This document shows, piece by piece, positions 24,039-36,175 of a DNA stretch of 64,000 nucleotides; the stretch's first letter is position 1; every line of letters starts with the position of its first letter. The stretch lies in assembly GCA_008638375.1 (NCBI GenBank), contig CM018048.1:899001-963000 (forward strand), in the 5' to 3' direction. Below the pieces are notes generated by a model that worked only from the letters and a program-made list of their open reading frames with translations, was not told the origin of the DNA and ran no database searches. Made by a program: the position numbers and the translations under genes. Source of the stretch: Nyssa sinensis (lineage: Eukaryota > Streptophyta > Magnoliopsida > Cornales > Nyssaceae).

Positions 24039-27000
24039 ATGACTACTGAAAGTACCCTTATAGTAACTTTGAACCCCTTGGTGAACTCTACCTTTACTCC
24101 TATGGTTGGAATTGTACCTGTGAACCATGGAGAGAAGCCAGAGAAATTCAATGGCAAGAGGTAGCAACAAAAAATGTTGTTTTATCTGACCACTCTTAAT
24201 CTAACTTGGTTCTTTCGTGAAGATGCTCCCACATTAAATTAGAATGAATCTGACCAACAAGTAGTTACTACGGTGGAGGCTTGGAAACCTGCAGATTTTC
24301 TATGCCACAACTACATCTTCAAAAGGCTAGATAACACATTATACAATCTGTATTGCACAATCAAGACAACAAAACAGCTTGGGGAGTCATTGGACAAGAA
24401 ATACAAAACAGAAGATGATGGACTCAAGAAGTATGTAGTGGGAAAATTCCAAGACTAAAAGATGCTCGATTCCAAGATAGTGATTAGCCGAGTTTAGGAT
24501 CTCTAAGTGATTCTGTATGACATTCATGCAAAAGAAATGTCACTTAGTAAATCTTTTTAAGTGACTGCAATTATTGAAAAATTGTTGTCATCTTGGAAAG
24601 AATTCACAAGTTACTTAAAGCACAAATGCAATGACATGAGACTTAGAGACTTAATTGTGAGATTGAGGATTGAAGATTGAAGAAGACAACCGTACTTCTA
24701 AAAAGAAAGTGGGGAAAGCCATTATGCAATCCAAGGCTAATGTTATGGAACAAGGGCAAAGCTCTCAGAATAAGAAAATGAAGCACAGTGGCGATGGTCC
24801 CAAACAAGGTCCAAATAAGAAGTTCCAAGGCAAGTGCTATGTGTGTAACAAATAAAGGCACCGTGCGAAGGGCTGTCTCAGTCATAAGGACCAAAGGAAT
24901 CTAAGTAAGAAACATGCTCAAGCCAATATGATTCAAATGGATAACCTCTCTGAAGATGTTTCTAAAATGAACCTTTCGGTTATGGTTTCCTAAGTCAACT
25001 TCATTGGCAGCAATATCAAAGAATAATGGGTAGATACTAGGGTTACTCACCATGTTTGCTCTAATAAAAAGATGTTCTCATCATATCATGCTATAGATAA
25101 TGGAGAATAACTTTTTATAGGTAACTCCTCGACTTCTAAGGTTGAAGATCAAGGACAAGTGGAATTAAAGATGACATCTGTAAAGGAGCTTACCCTCAAC
25201 AATGTTCTACATGTGCCTGAAATCTTAAAGAACTTGGTGTCTGGATCATCATTGAGCAAAAATGGATTCAAATTGGTGTTTGTATCTGATAAATTTGTCG
25301 TTACCAATAATAGGATATATGTAGGTAAGGGATATATGAGCAATGTGCTATTTAAGATGAATGTAATGACTATTGTACTTTCTATTAATAATAATAAGAA
25401 CACAATTTTTGCTTCTATGCTTGAGTTTTCAAATGTGTGGCATGGTAGACTAAGACATGTTAATTATGATACATTGCATAGATTAGTTAATATGGAATAT
25501 TTTCCTAAAACTGAATTTGATACAAATCATAAATGTGTGACTTGTGCGAAAGCAAAACTTATAAGAACTTTTTTTCAATCAATTGAAAGAAGTAGTGAAC
25601 CTCTAGAATTAATAAATTCAGATATTTTTTATATGAAACTTATTCAAACTAGAGGTAGTAAGAAATATTTTCTTACATTTATAGATGATTGCACAAAATA
25701 CTGTTATATTTACTTGTTGAGAAGTAAAAATGAAGCATTGGAAATGTCTATGTATTACAAAAATGAGATTGAGAATCAACTTGATAAAAAAAATCAAGAT
25801 ATTGAGAAGTGATAGAGATGGTGAATATGAATTACCTTTTGGTAAATTTTGTTTACAACATGGTATTATACACCAAACAACTACACTTTATTCACTTTAG
25901 CAAAATGGAGTTGCTGAATGAAAAAAATAGAACTTTAAAAGAAATGATGAATGCATTGTTATTAAGTTCTGGACTACCTTAGAATTTGTGGGGGGAAGCA
26001 ATTCTTTCCACAAATTATATTCTCAACCGAATACCTTAGAAGAAAACCAATACTTCCCTTTATGAGTTATAAAAAGGTCGAAGACCTTCTTACAAATACT
26101 TAAAAGTATGGGGGTGTTTGGCTAAAGTAGCGGTTCCTACACCTAAAAAGGTTAAAATAAGACCGAAAACAGTTTATTGTGTTTTCATAGGGTATGCTCA
26201 TAATAGTACTGCATATCGATTTCTGATTCATAAATAAAATTTTTTGATATGCATGTTAATACTATTATTAAGTCGAGGAATGCATCGTTCTTTGAACATG
26301 CATTTCCTTACAAATTAACACAGGGGTTAAGTTCAATTAAAAGAACTCATGACACTGCAGTAGGCAGTAGTCAAGACCTACAAGATGATGATGAACCTAA
26401 ACGCAGCAAAAGGGCTAGAACATCAAAATCTTTTAGTCCAGGTTTTCTAACGTATTTGTTAGAGGATGAGCCTCAAAACTTTAAAAAAGTAATGTCGAGT
26501 CCTGAAACTCCATATTGAAAAGAGGTTATAAAAAATGAAGTAGAATCTATTTTGCAAAATCATACGTGTAAAGTAGTGGATCTTCCATAAAGTTCAAAAC
26601 CTTTTGGATATAAGTGAATATTCAAGAAAAAAATGAAAGTAGATGGATCTATTGATAAGAACAATGTTAGGCTTGTTATCAAAGGATACAAGCAAAAGGA
26701 CGGCTTAGACTATTTTGATACATATTCACCTGTTACAAGGATATTATCTATTATAATGTTAATAGCAATTGCAACTATACACAATCTTGAGATACATCAA
26801 ATGGATGTAAAGACATCTTTTTAAATGGTGAATTAGATGAAGAAATATACATGGAACAACCCGAAGAGTTTATTGTTCCAGGTCAAGAAAAGAAAGTTTG
26901 TCAGTTTGTTAAATCTCTTTATGGATTAAAACAAGTGTTGAAGTAGTGACGTGAGAAATTTGACAGTGTAATGATGTCAAATGAGTTCAAAATCAATGAG

Positions 27001-28011
27001 TGTGATAAATGTGTTTATGTTAAGAACACAAAAAAAAAAAACTTTATCATTATTTGTCTCTATGTTAATAATGTGCTCATTATGAGTAATAATAATGAAT
27101 TCATTAAAGTTACCAAGAAAATGTTAAATAATAAGTTTGACATGAAAGACTTGGGTATTACCGATGTTATTCTTGAGATAAAGATCTCTAGAATATCAGA
27201 TGGACTCATATTATTTCAATCATATTACATTGAGAGAATACTCAAGAAATTTAAACAAGATGATAGCAATCTAGCAAAAACACCTATAGATATGAATCTA
27301 CATTTATCCAAGAATAATGGCAAAAACATATCACAAGTAGAGTATGCACAAATAATTAGCAGCCTGATGAATGTGATGAACTGTACACATCCAAACATAG
27401 CTTATGCTGTTAGCAAATTGAGTAAATACACTAGTAATCCAGGTCCGAACCATTGAAAGGCAAAAGTTTGGGTTTTGAGGTATTTGACATACACCCAAAA
27501 CTATGAATTGCACTATTCAAGATATCTAGCAATACTTGAAGGATACTGTGATGTGAACTGGATATCTGATAACAAAGAATCTAAATCCACAAGTGATTAT
27601 TTGTTTACACTTGGTAGTGGAGCGGTATTATGAAAATCTTCTAAACAAACGTGCATTACTAGATCCACAATGAAATCTGAGTTTATTGCACTTGATAAAG
27701 CTGGTGAAGAAGCTAGGTGGCTTTGTCACTTCCTAGAAGATATTCCAATGTGGCCAAAACCTGTACCCGCTATATGTATTCATTGCGATAGTCAACCAAG
27801 GATTGGTAGGGCATAGAGTCACATGTATAATGGTAAGTCTCGACATATTCATCGAAGACATAATACTGGGAAACAACTACTTTCTAATGGAATTATGACG
27901 ATTGAATACATAAGGTCAAAAGATAACATTACAAATCCGTTAACCAAAGGTTTGACTAGAGAGCAAAAGAATAAATCATTGAGGGGAATGGTTTTAAAGC
28001 CTGTGCACTAA
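24039..28011 (+). pseudogene. Copia-2 gag-pol pseudogene
   Basis: ATG 24039 opens gag. A zinc-knuckle relic near 24836-24880 (CYVC..K, stop, then H and C) is interrupted by a stop. The protease site reads WVDTR where D-T/S-G is usual. The integrase zinc motif (W-H-x3-L-R-H-V) is near 25438 and the catalytic core runs from about 25600 (FIDDCTKY) to 25930. The reverse transcriptase begins near 26530; its YxDD box at 27061-27072 reads YVNN, so both metal-binding aspartates are lost. RNase H runs from about 27540 to the stop at 28009-28011. In-frame stops and at least several shifts are spread along the length. Confidence 0.88.
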
Positions 28012-28596
28012 GAGTCTCCATATTGGTAACCCAACCCAATTGATTGGAAATCCCAAGATCTAGGTTCAAAGGGACAACCGAATTATGTGTAACTCATTGA
28101 GATCACTATGGAGATAAGATCTCCTATTCATTCCTATAATAAGAATAGTGATGCCTGCAATGTTGAATAGGATAAGTTAAGCTTTTAATTATTCTTATAC
28201 CTTCTTAAATACAAGTGGGGGTATAGCAAGATACTCTTAATAAGAAATCACTTATGTGAGTGTGAACTGGGTCGATTCTATGAGAGTGATAAATGCTAAA
28301 TTCTCTAGGAACACTCATGAAATCAGGTATTGTTTAGGGTCAAAATGAACACAATCATGAGACCAACTACGTTAGGAAAGATTCTGTTTGAATTCTATTG
28401 TCTTGGTTTACACAAATGATTGAACAGTTCAAAGCATCATGTTCATTGATCAACTAGTAATCCCGATAGTATTTCACAAGGAAAGGTTTAAGGCCACAAG
28501 TTACCTTTTATCTATACAGAAAATTTTCAAATGAACTCTCTTAGTGTCTGCATATCATTTGCATTACTTTCAGTCAATTTCATTCATGTGGGTGAT

Positions 28597-29002
28597 TGTT
28601 AAAAAAAATGGGTTTTTGAGCATAATTTTTTGGCTATCTTTGAGCTAAAATTAAAGTGGGTCCTACACATTAATTTTGGTGGGTCTACATAGAAATGTGT
28701 TATCCTCTATGAGGACATTAAAATCATGTATTAGGTTATTCAAAACCATTAAGGAGTGAATGAAAAATTGTCTCCAAACATCACTACTTAAAAATGGCAA
28801 CAAAAGCTTGAAACTTATGAAAAGCTTACGTCCCAGATAGGATGGGTACAAGGCTTTTAAAGAGTATATATACAATTACCTTGAAGAAAGATGTGGGCCT
28901 TTAGGGGCACCCAAGTTTTGTGGATAGGGAAGGACCTAGCACATGCTCAGTTCACCACACACGCATGTTGCCCCCTTGGGTCAGGTTCTCGCATTGGCCC
29001 AC

Positions 29003-29033
<31 letters not shown>

Positions 29034-29787
29034 CTTTTTAGAGAAAATTTATTTGAAATCTTTTATTTAAATTTTCAAATCCAAAACGTTGTCGTATTGT
29101 TTCTAGATTAATTAAATTCAAAGATTTGTTGTTTTTGGATTTGTGTTTTGAATGAACAATTGTCTTCTTCCAAAGAGTTGCACGTGTTCCTCAAAAGCTG
29201 CAATTGTTAGCCATAAACAGAAACGTCTGTTAGCATCGTGTCTGTACCAAACATACACGAATGCTCTATATAAACACCACCACACTCACCTGCATTATTT
29301 ATTCTATTCATACATTCTGTGCATCAGTTAAAATAGAGTCTAAGAGAGTTCAATTCAGAGTTTGGTTCGCTGTGCATAGAGACAGTTGTGCTTCTTCTCT
29401 GTACAAGACCATTTCATCCTAGGAGGCAGACGTCGACACAACTTGTAAGCACTTAGTATGAAAGCGTAATTTGTTTTAAGGAGATAGCGTAAAATGCTAA
29501 ACTTGGTCTCTTTTATCTTCCTGATTCAGAAATTAGTAAGTTTTTCTAATTTATGTTTTTTCATTTTGCTATTCTGTGTACTGTTTTTAAACAGTAATCT
29601 GTTTCTGGTTCCAATTCTGGAATTGTAACTCTGTTTAAATTTAGAACATAATCAGTTTATGTTCTCTGTAAATTGGCATTTTAGAGTATTCAGTTTCTGT
29701 ATTTACAATAAACACATTTTGTACTTTTTCTAAAAGTAATTTCTACTATTAAAATAAAACTAAATTTTACTACTAGTTATGATAACA
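28597..29787 (+). repeat. Copia-2 3' LTR
   Basis: 1,191 bp with a single A-B module arrangement, one TATA box ('ctatataaacacc' near 29275) and a (TA)n run near 29005 that is absent from the other LTR. It ends in gataaca directly before the AATGA target duplication. The tract before it is only weakly purine-rich. Confidence 0.9.
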
Positions 29788-29792
29788 AATGA

Positions 29793-31200
29793 AATTTTAT
29801 TTTAATTATTTGAGATACGCTTCATAAATTTTAAGATTTATAAAAAATTTACAATGACCATCAATTTCTTTACGTAACCTTTCTCATTTATCCGAGCTTA
29901 AGACGAAATATGTAATGATATGACATTAAATAAAACACGAACAAAGTTTCAATTAATATAATTATTTAATAGGTAATAAAAAGTAAATTCTTGACCTATG
30001 ATAATTTCAACATTGAACATAACCACATTGAGCATAAAAAAAAGAATTACAACCCACAAAAGTTAAGAGGTCCATTTGATACATTATATGCATTACATAA
30101 ATAAGGTAGGCTTTGTTGTCAAAAGATTATAATAAGAGAAAAATAAAAATAAACATAAAAGTAAGGTCTAATTATGGCAGTCATCTCTTACTTTGTGCAT
30201 CATAAACCCAACGACTAAGTTTCATTATCGTAATCTTTAATTCTGAGCAGGACCAAAGTCTTTTCCTAATTGGTATATTGACCATTCTTCACACTTAACA
30301 CAAAAAAATTTTAGTTAAAAAATTTTGCACCGTTAAATGTGATATTTTCTATAATTTCAATATCTGATAAAATTATACGTATGCATGTGATGGAATAATA
30401 AAAGAACTTTTGGTCAACACAACCCACAGATAACAGACAGGCCACCATGTCATCGGTGATGTCAGTTAGGAAGTTTATTATCACCATGTCTTCAGTGATT
30501 TTTTTTTTTTAAAAAGTATTCAATACTCTCAATTTAATAGTTAATTAAATAATATTTCACATTTATATTTATAATATTGTTATATATATATGTGTGTGTG
30601 TGTGTGTGTGATTTCTTATCTGATTCTTACATTCGGGTTAAAATAATTACCTTTTTTTTAATAATTGTTATTAGTAATTTTAGTATTACAAAATTAATAA
30701 ATAATACCAATTACACAATATATACAAATATTTATGTGATTTAATTTCGAACTTACATTTATAAATAAAATATATATATGTATATATATATTTAACTATT
30801 TATATAAATAAATACAATAAAAAATCTCATTAAATTTGTAATAAATTATTACTTCTAGTGTTTCAGTTGCTCTGTGTATTTAAACTACGTACCATGCTCC
30901 TCTAACCGTTTTATTGCAATTGATAAAGATTAATTATTTTGCCGCCTTTGCGTTACTTGGTCTTTATCTATTGTAATGTATTAACCTGAAGAAATCAAGT
31001 TGACTTCTTCTTCTAATGGTGGGAATTATAATATCATACCAATGAAGCTTCCTGTTGAACGAGGAAACATTAAACTATTTACTATAATAATAATATATAC
31101 TCTTATACTAGTATATATACTTTAACGTTTCTCCATTGATTTTGTCAGTAGAAATACTGGGTGACTTTGTTTGGGGTTTGCAATTAATCTTTGGGCGCAA
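29793..31200. other. Intergenic region upstream of the TIC32-like gene
   Basis: AT-rich, with no coding signal. A compound (TA)n(TG)n microsatellite lies at 30577-30610 and further TA runs near 30770-30790. The last 200 bases before ATG 31201 probably include the promoter and 5' UTR; 'tagtatatatac' near 31110 is a possible TATA box. Confidence 0.45.
30577..30610. repeat. (TA)n(TG)n microsatellite
   Basis: A short TA run passes into about 10 TG units in the spacer upstream of the TIC32-like gene. Confidence 0.85.
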
Positions 31201-32974
31201 ATGTGGCTTTTTGGAAGAAAAGGGCCATCTGGGTTCTCAGCTTCCTCGACAGCTGAGGAGGTCACCGAGGGAATTGATGGAACTGGTCTCACTGCCATTG
31301 TTATAGGTTTTGTTCTCATCTGATTCCCTGTAATGCATATTTTCAATAATCTTGGATCTGTTTTTTAAAATATTAAACTGGAAAGTTTCTTGTTTCATTT
31401 GGAGGTTGTTATTTTTGCTTAATTATATATGTTCTGATTCAATAATATGGCAAGTATTAGAAAAATTTTGATCATCTGTATGTGTATTTGTAAGGTATGC
31501 TACAAGTTGATCACATAGCTAATAATTATTGATTTTGGGTTAGTCTACTAACCTCAGTTCGGAATACATATTACTATTTTTTTTTGGTCTTTTTGGTAAG
31601 TTAGATTGTTTTAAAAGAAAAAATAGAAGACAAAATTCAAGAGACATACCCCAGGAACAACAAGAACATGCTTGTTCAAAGTTCAAACAACCCATTAAGA
31701 ATTCTGTACTCATTTCTTTCTATCCAAATGCAATAAATCATTGCAACCCATGCAAGTTTCCTAGTTCCTACTGTGAAACTCTTTCCCTTGAATGCATCAA
31801 TAGCCAAAGAGATCTCTTGTTAGTTGTTGCCATGGTTGAGGTGGCTGAGAAATACAACAGAGGGAAGCTATTCTGTCCCTTAGTTGGGAAGAGACCGAGC
31901 ATTAGAAAAAAAGTTATTGCCATGATTCCTCATTTCATGGTATCAATCTATCATGTGGCAGGGAGGAACAAAAGATACCGATTTTTATATTAAATGGGTG
32001 GCAGTCCACGGGTTTTGCCTACTCACCACCATGGTTTTCTATTTGTTTAATTTTTGTTGAGTAATTGTAGTTATTGACAAAGATTATTTGCCATTTAATG
32101 TGTGATTATATGATTGATTCTGGATCCAGTATGGTCATTTTCATAGGTTGATAGTCTGTTTATATATGTAACTGTTAGCGAACCATGTATTGGTTGCTTA
32201 TCAATCGAGTTTAGGCTTTTTAAATTGTAAAACAGAAGAGAAAAGTGATGTGGTGAGCCTGAATCATAGGAGAAGTTTGCAGTGTCAGAGCATGATGTGC
32301 TAGACTTGTCAATGTGGGAAAAGTAAATTCATTGAAGTAGTTTGTTCATTGAATATATCCTCAAAACTTCCCGACTTGTAACTTCTACTGAAATTTGGTG
32401 AATTATAAATGGTTTCTTTAGTTTTTGTCACTGCTAGTTGCCAGTAACTTGTCAATATTACTGAATCTGATGCAATCTCTCTTTCAGAATGACTTGAGTT
32501 TTTTTCGTCTCCCTCTACGCAACATATCAGAATGGAAATGAAACTGTTATAGGCTTCTGACAATTAGAAAAAAAACTGTTGTAGGAATCTGACTATTTTT
32601 GGCATTTTGATAGGCACATTTAGGAATATTTACTCTTACATGGCTTGAGCATTGTGAAAATTGGGCTATTGGCATATCTCTGTGCTTATATTCTTTCTAT
32701 TTCAGGAGCATCAAGTGGTATTGGCACAGAGACCACACGTGTCCTTGCCTTGCATGCTGTACATGTAGTGATGGCAGTAAGAAATACAGAAATGGGTAGA
32801 AAAGTCAAAGAAGATATACTTAAGGAAATCACGAATGCTAAAATCGATGTTATGGAGTTGGACCTCAGCTCAATGGCATCCATAAGGAAGTTTGCATCGG
32901 AATATATTTCCTCGGGTCTTCCTTTGAACCTCCTTATGTAAGAATACCATGTAGGAGCAATTGAATATATTGGT

Positions 32975-33115
32975 CATATTATTAGTGTTGTTATTGTTAT
33001 TATTATTATTTTTGATAGTTAATACACATGCACCATGTCCCAATTGGGACCTGAATCTTGCACCTCCCCTTTTAGGGGTAGCAGGAGATACCACTCAAGT
33101 TAATAGCTGGTCGTG
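32975..33115 (-). mobile_element. tRNA-derived SINE in TIC32-like intron 2 (family S1)
   Basis: On the minus strand it reads ccagctattaacttgagtgg (box A-like), then a box B-like agattcaggtcc, and ends in an (AAT)n-rich tail seen as ATT repeats at 32980-33012. The head matches the element at 36066 on the plus strand, so the two are copies of one family. It lies just upstream of the defective exon 3 acceptor. Confidence 0.65.
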
Positions 33116-34605
33116 TGTTATTATTATTTTAAAGTTTTTAATAAACATTGTCTTCAAGACCTCCTCCATCAATTTTGTCTTTGTTTTTTCCGGTAACAAT
33201 GCAGGGGTTATGGGTCCTCCTTTCACACTTTCCCAGGACAACATAGAGCTGCAGTTTGCAACTAACCATTTAGGTATGATACATTTAAGTTGTTTGATCT
33301 TTGTATTTTATACATGTAAGCTTGTGACTGCTACAATTTTGTTATAGGAAATTGAGTTCAATTGCTTTAAATCCTTGAACATTCAGTTCCAGAAATGGTC
33401 TTTGTTCTATAATTTATCTATCTATCTACTATTATTATTTTTACGGAAAGCAGAAAGATTGGAATCCTAAAATAGATTCATTATCAATAGTTATTATTGC
33501 CTAAATATGCAATTTTGTTAAAGGTTGTAAGTTATATGTAAGAAAAGAATTGGACCAAGATCATTATTTACTAGATCATCAAGGTTGAAATTTGGTCTCT
33601 TTATCTGAGTATAAAATTCAGATCCCAGGAAAGTCAGGAATGCCGGAACACAAAAATGATGTTTAGTTTAACTATATAGTGTTCCTTGGTCTGAACTAAA
33701 CTCTCCACAAGGTTGAAAATCTATCTTCATTGTTTCCATCTGTATCATAGAATCGCAAAAGGAGAAGTCTTCTTTAGAATATTTCCTTTTTCCTCTCAAG
33801 TCTTCAATACCAATTGCCTGCAGGGCTGCAATATGATAAAAGATGTAACTTTCAAGAAGTGTTGTGCAAAACTGCAAATGAAAAATATATTTTTGCAGGT
33901 CATTTTCTTTTGACAAATCTTTTGTTGGAGACCTTGAAAAATACAGCACATGAAAATCACAAAGAAGGAAGGATTGTTAACCTTTCGTCAGGGGGTCATA
34001 GCTTTGTGTATCGTAAAGGAATTCGATTTGATAAAATCAATGATGAATCAAGGTGAACAGCAGTTTTCTTATGTGTTCTTCTCTAACTGGTGTTTAGTTT
34101 TGCGTAGGAACTTTTGTTTATGAAAATGAGGTGCCTATAAGTTATAATATTTCTTAAACTCTGTTAAACAGAATTATTTTCCTTGATTTATTATTATCCT
34201 TTGCAGTTACAAGAGTATGTATGCTTATGGACAGTCAAAGCTTGCCAACATATTGCATGCTAATGAGCTGTCAAGGCGCTTGAAGGTAATCGGGGTATTC
34301 TTGGTGATAAATTATTTAATAACTAGACAGTAGGATGGTTGTGTTTGATCCTGAATCGTTCTTTCCTGAAGGTCTTATCATCATCATGTAAGGATAATTT
34401 TATCTTGCAAAAATGTGTTCAGTTCTTTTCAAATCAAAAACATTTAAATTTGATTTAATGTTAGCTTATGTTATTGATACCCTTCCACCCCATTGTAAAT
34501 TCTAGTTGTCCATTGGAAGGGCAACAATAGGGAGGGATTCGTTAACAGAAAAATAAAAATCAAAGAGCACTACTTGATTAAAATTGTCATAAAATGCCAA
34601 TTTGA

Positions 34606-35357
34606 TAGTATAGACAACCTAACTCAACAATGCCTTGTCCAACTAGAAGAATATTTATCGAAACTTCATATTTGTCCTAATTTTCCTATCGACATATAGA
34701 GCACCTACCCACTATTTTTTATTTCTGTTAACTTCTGGTATCATGTTGCTGACTGTTTGCTTATATAGTTGTATTAATTATCTGGTTGCTTCTATAGTTT
34801 TTTACATGTAAGTTGAGTGAAAATATGTCAATTGGACTACATTTTAACCAGTAAAATGAAATTGTAAATCATTTTATATTCAGCAATTTTTTTTTTAATT
34901 AGCAACTGCCATAGTGCCTTTAATTATGTGGTGCTTGATACCCTTAGGACACACTTGATTGGACTTAATAAGTCATACACGCCAAGTTGATTGTATAGAC
35001 AACAATAAAGCTTTGTTCCTACTATCTGAGGTATGCCAGGTTGATGGTATGTTTCTTAAAATTTCATTTGTGTCTTACTTTTCCTATCTGCATATAGAAC
35101 TCCTATCCACTATTTGTAACTCTATTAACTTCTGTCACTGCCGGCTTATATATCCATTGTTTACATTCATTATTTGGTTGCTTCAATAATTTTTTACCAG
35201 CAAGTTGAGTGAAAATCTATCGTATAGAAAATTTCACTGCATTTTAATCGGTAAATGGAAAATTGTAAACCATTTTTTTCTAATCAGAAGTTTCATACTT
35301 AGCAACTAGACTAGTGCCTAATGACTGTAGTTCTTGATGTTGTTAGGACTTAGGACA
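34606..35357. repeat. Tandem duplication of about 380 bp in TIC32-like intron 5
   Basis: The blocks 34606-34953 and 34988-35357 share an ordered series: 'tgat.gtatagacaac', 'ttttcctatc..catatagag/aac', 'gttgagtgaaaat', 'cattttaa.c.gtaaa' and 'cttaggacacac'. The copies are diverged by many substitutions and indels, so the duplication is old. Confidence 0.65.
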
Positions 35358-35535
35358 CACACAAACAATATTTTCAGTGCCAGTGCCTGCCAAAGCCTTG
35401 ATGGAGGTGCTAGGTCTGCCAACTGGGAAGAGTGGTTAGCAACTTCACCTGTTTTGATTCGCACAAGGTTTTTTTTCCCCTGTGAGGTTGCAATGTTCTG
35501 TTCTGCTTTGGAGATTTCTTGGTGTCAATAAAAAA

Positions 35536-35700
35536 GAAAGGATTAGACCGGTGTACAAGGCTTCTGCCACTATAGGGTTTGGAGAGGGTTAAACGTATGC
35601 AGCCTTACTCCCACAAGCAGAGAGACTCTTTTCGTGACTCGAACCATTAACCTTAGGTCACAATGGAGCAACCTTACCATTGCGTAAGGCTCACCCTCGA
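35536..35700 (-). mobile_element. Au-like tRNA-derived SINE
   Basis: The minus strand starts gagggtgagccttacgcaat with a box A-like head (cttacgcaatggtaa), has box B ggttcgagtc, then the body 'gtaaggctgcatacg..taaccctc', and ends 'ttgtacaccggtctaatcc' with a T-rich tail. This matches my memory of the plant Au SINE in order and wording. It sits in TIC32-like intron 5. Confidence 0.75.
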
Positions 35701-35752
35701 GGCTATTATAAAATTGTCAATGTAATAGGCTTTTCTCATTTTTTTCTTTTAT

Positions 35753-36004
35753 ATGGAAGAGAACCCCACCGACCGAACCTTGTTCCAGTTTCATCGTTGG
35801 GTGAACTCTTCGGCTAATGCAGTTCCCTACAAATCACACTTGCGAGTCTCACACCCCGGTAGGTGGCCCCAAGTGGATCACTACCTTAGTGAAGTTTTCG
35901 GTAGGTGGCCCCAAGTGGATCACTGCCTTAGTGAAGTTTTGAACCTGTGACCAACACCTAGGTGCTTACACAAGCTCGTCTTTCCACTAGGCTAGCCCCT
36001 TTGA
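35753..36004 (-). mobile_element. Second tRNA-derived SINE, with an internal duplication
   Basis: The minus-strand head 'ggggctagcctagtgg' fits box A and 'ggttcaaaac' fits box B about 40 bp later. The body contains a direct repeat of about 42 bp (ggtaggtggccccaagtgga at about 35860 and 35901 on the plus strand). It is adjacent to the Au-like SINE and in the same orientation. Family not identified. Confidence 0.55.
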
Positions 36005-36065
36005 GGTTGGATATTCTTAACGTAGTCCATTCAGAATGTGCTTTTGTATGTGTTAGCGATGTCCC

Positions 36066-36175
36066 ACCAGCTGTTAGCTTGAGTGGTATCTCCTACCACC
36101 TCTAAGGGTAGAAGTAGGGTTTTAATCCTGGTTGTGACATGGGGGATATTTAGTACTTACCTTGAAAATAGAAAA
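36066..36175 (+). mobile_element. tRNA-derived SINE (family S1, second copy)
   Basis: The head ccagctgttagcttgagtgg carries box A, and the following ggttttaatcc is box B-like. An A-rich stretch (gaaaatagaaaaag) follows near 36165. It shares its head with the minus-strand element at 32975-33115. It lies in TIC32-like intron 5. Confidence 0.6.

Larger units (their letters stand above)
22117..29787 (+). mobile_element. Copia-2: full-length decayed Copia LTR retrotransposon
   Basis: The element is 7.67 kb. The 5' LTR is 22117-23794 and the 3' LTR 28597-29787; both start tgtta and end gataaca. Flanking AATGA at 22112-22116 and 29788-29792 is a perfect 5-bp target duplication, so both ends are original. 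The internal region (4.8 kb) keeps the Copia order gag, protease, integrase, reverse transcriptase, RNase H. Many stops and frameshifts, plus altered catalytic residues, show it is dead. The LTRs differ by nearly 490 bp because modules in the 5' LTR are duplicated. No tRNA-iMet primer site is seen directly after the 5' LTR. Confidence 0.93.

Noticed and set aside
35536..36175. tRNA genes suggested by box A and box B strings
   Set aside because: The strings lie in longer bodies with A- or T-rich tails, and no complete cloverleaf with an acceptor stem is visible, so they are SINE heads.
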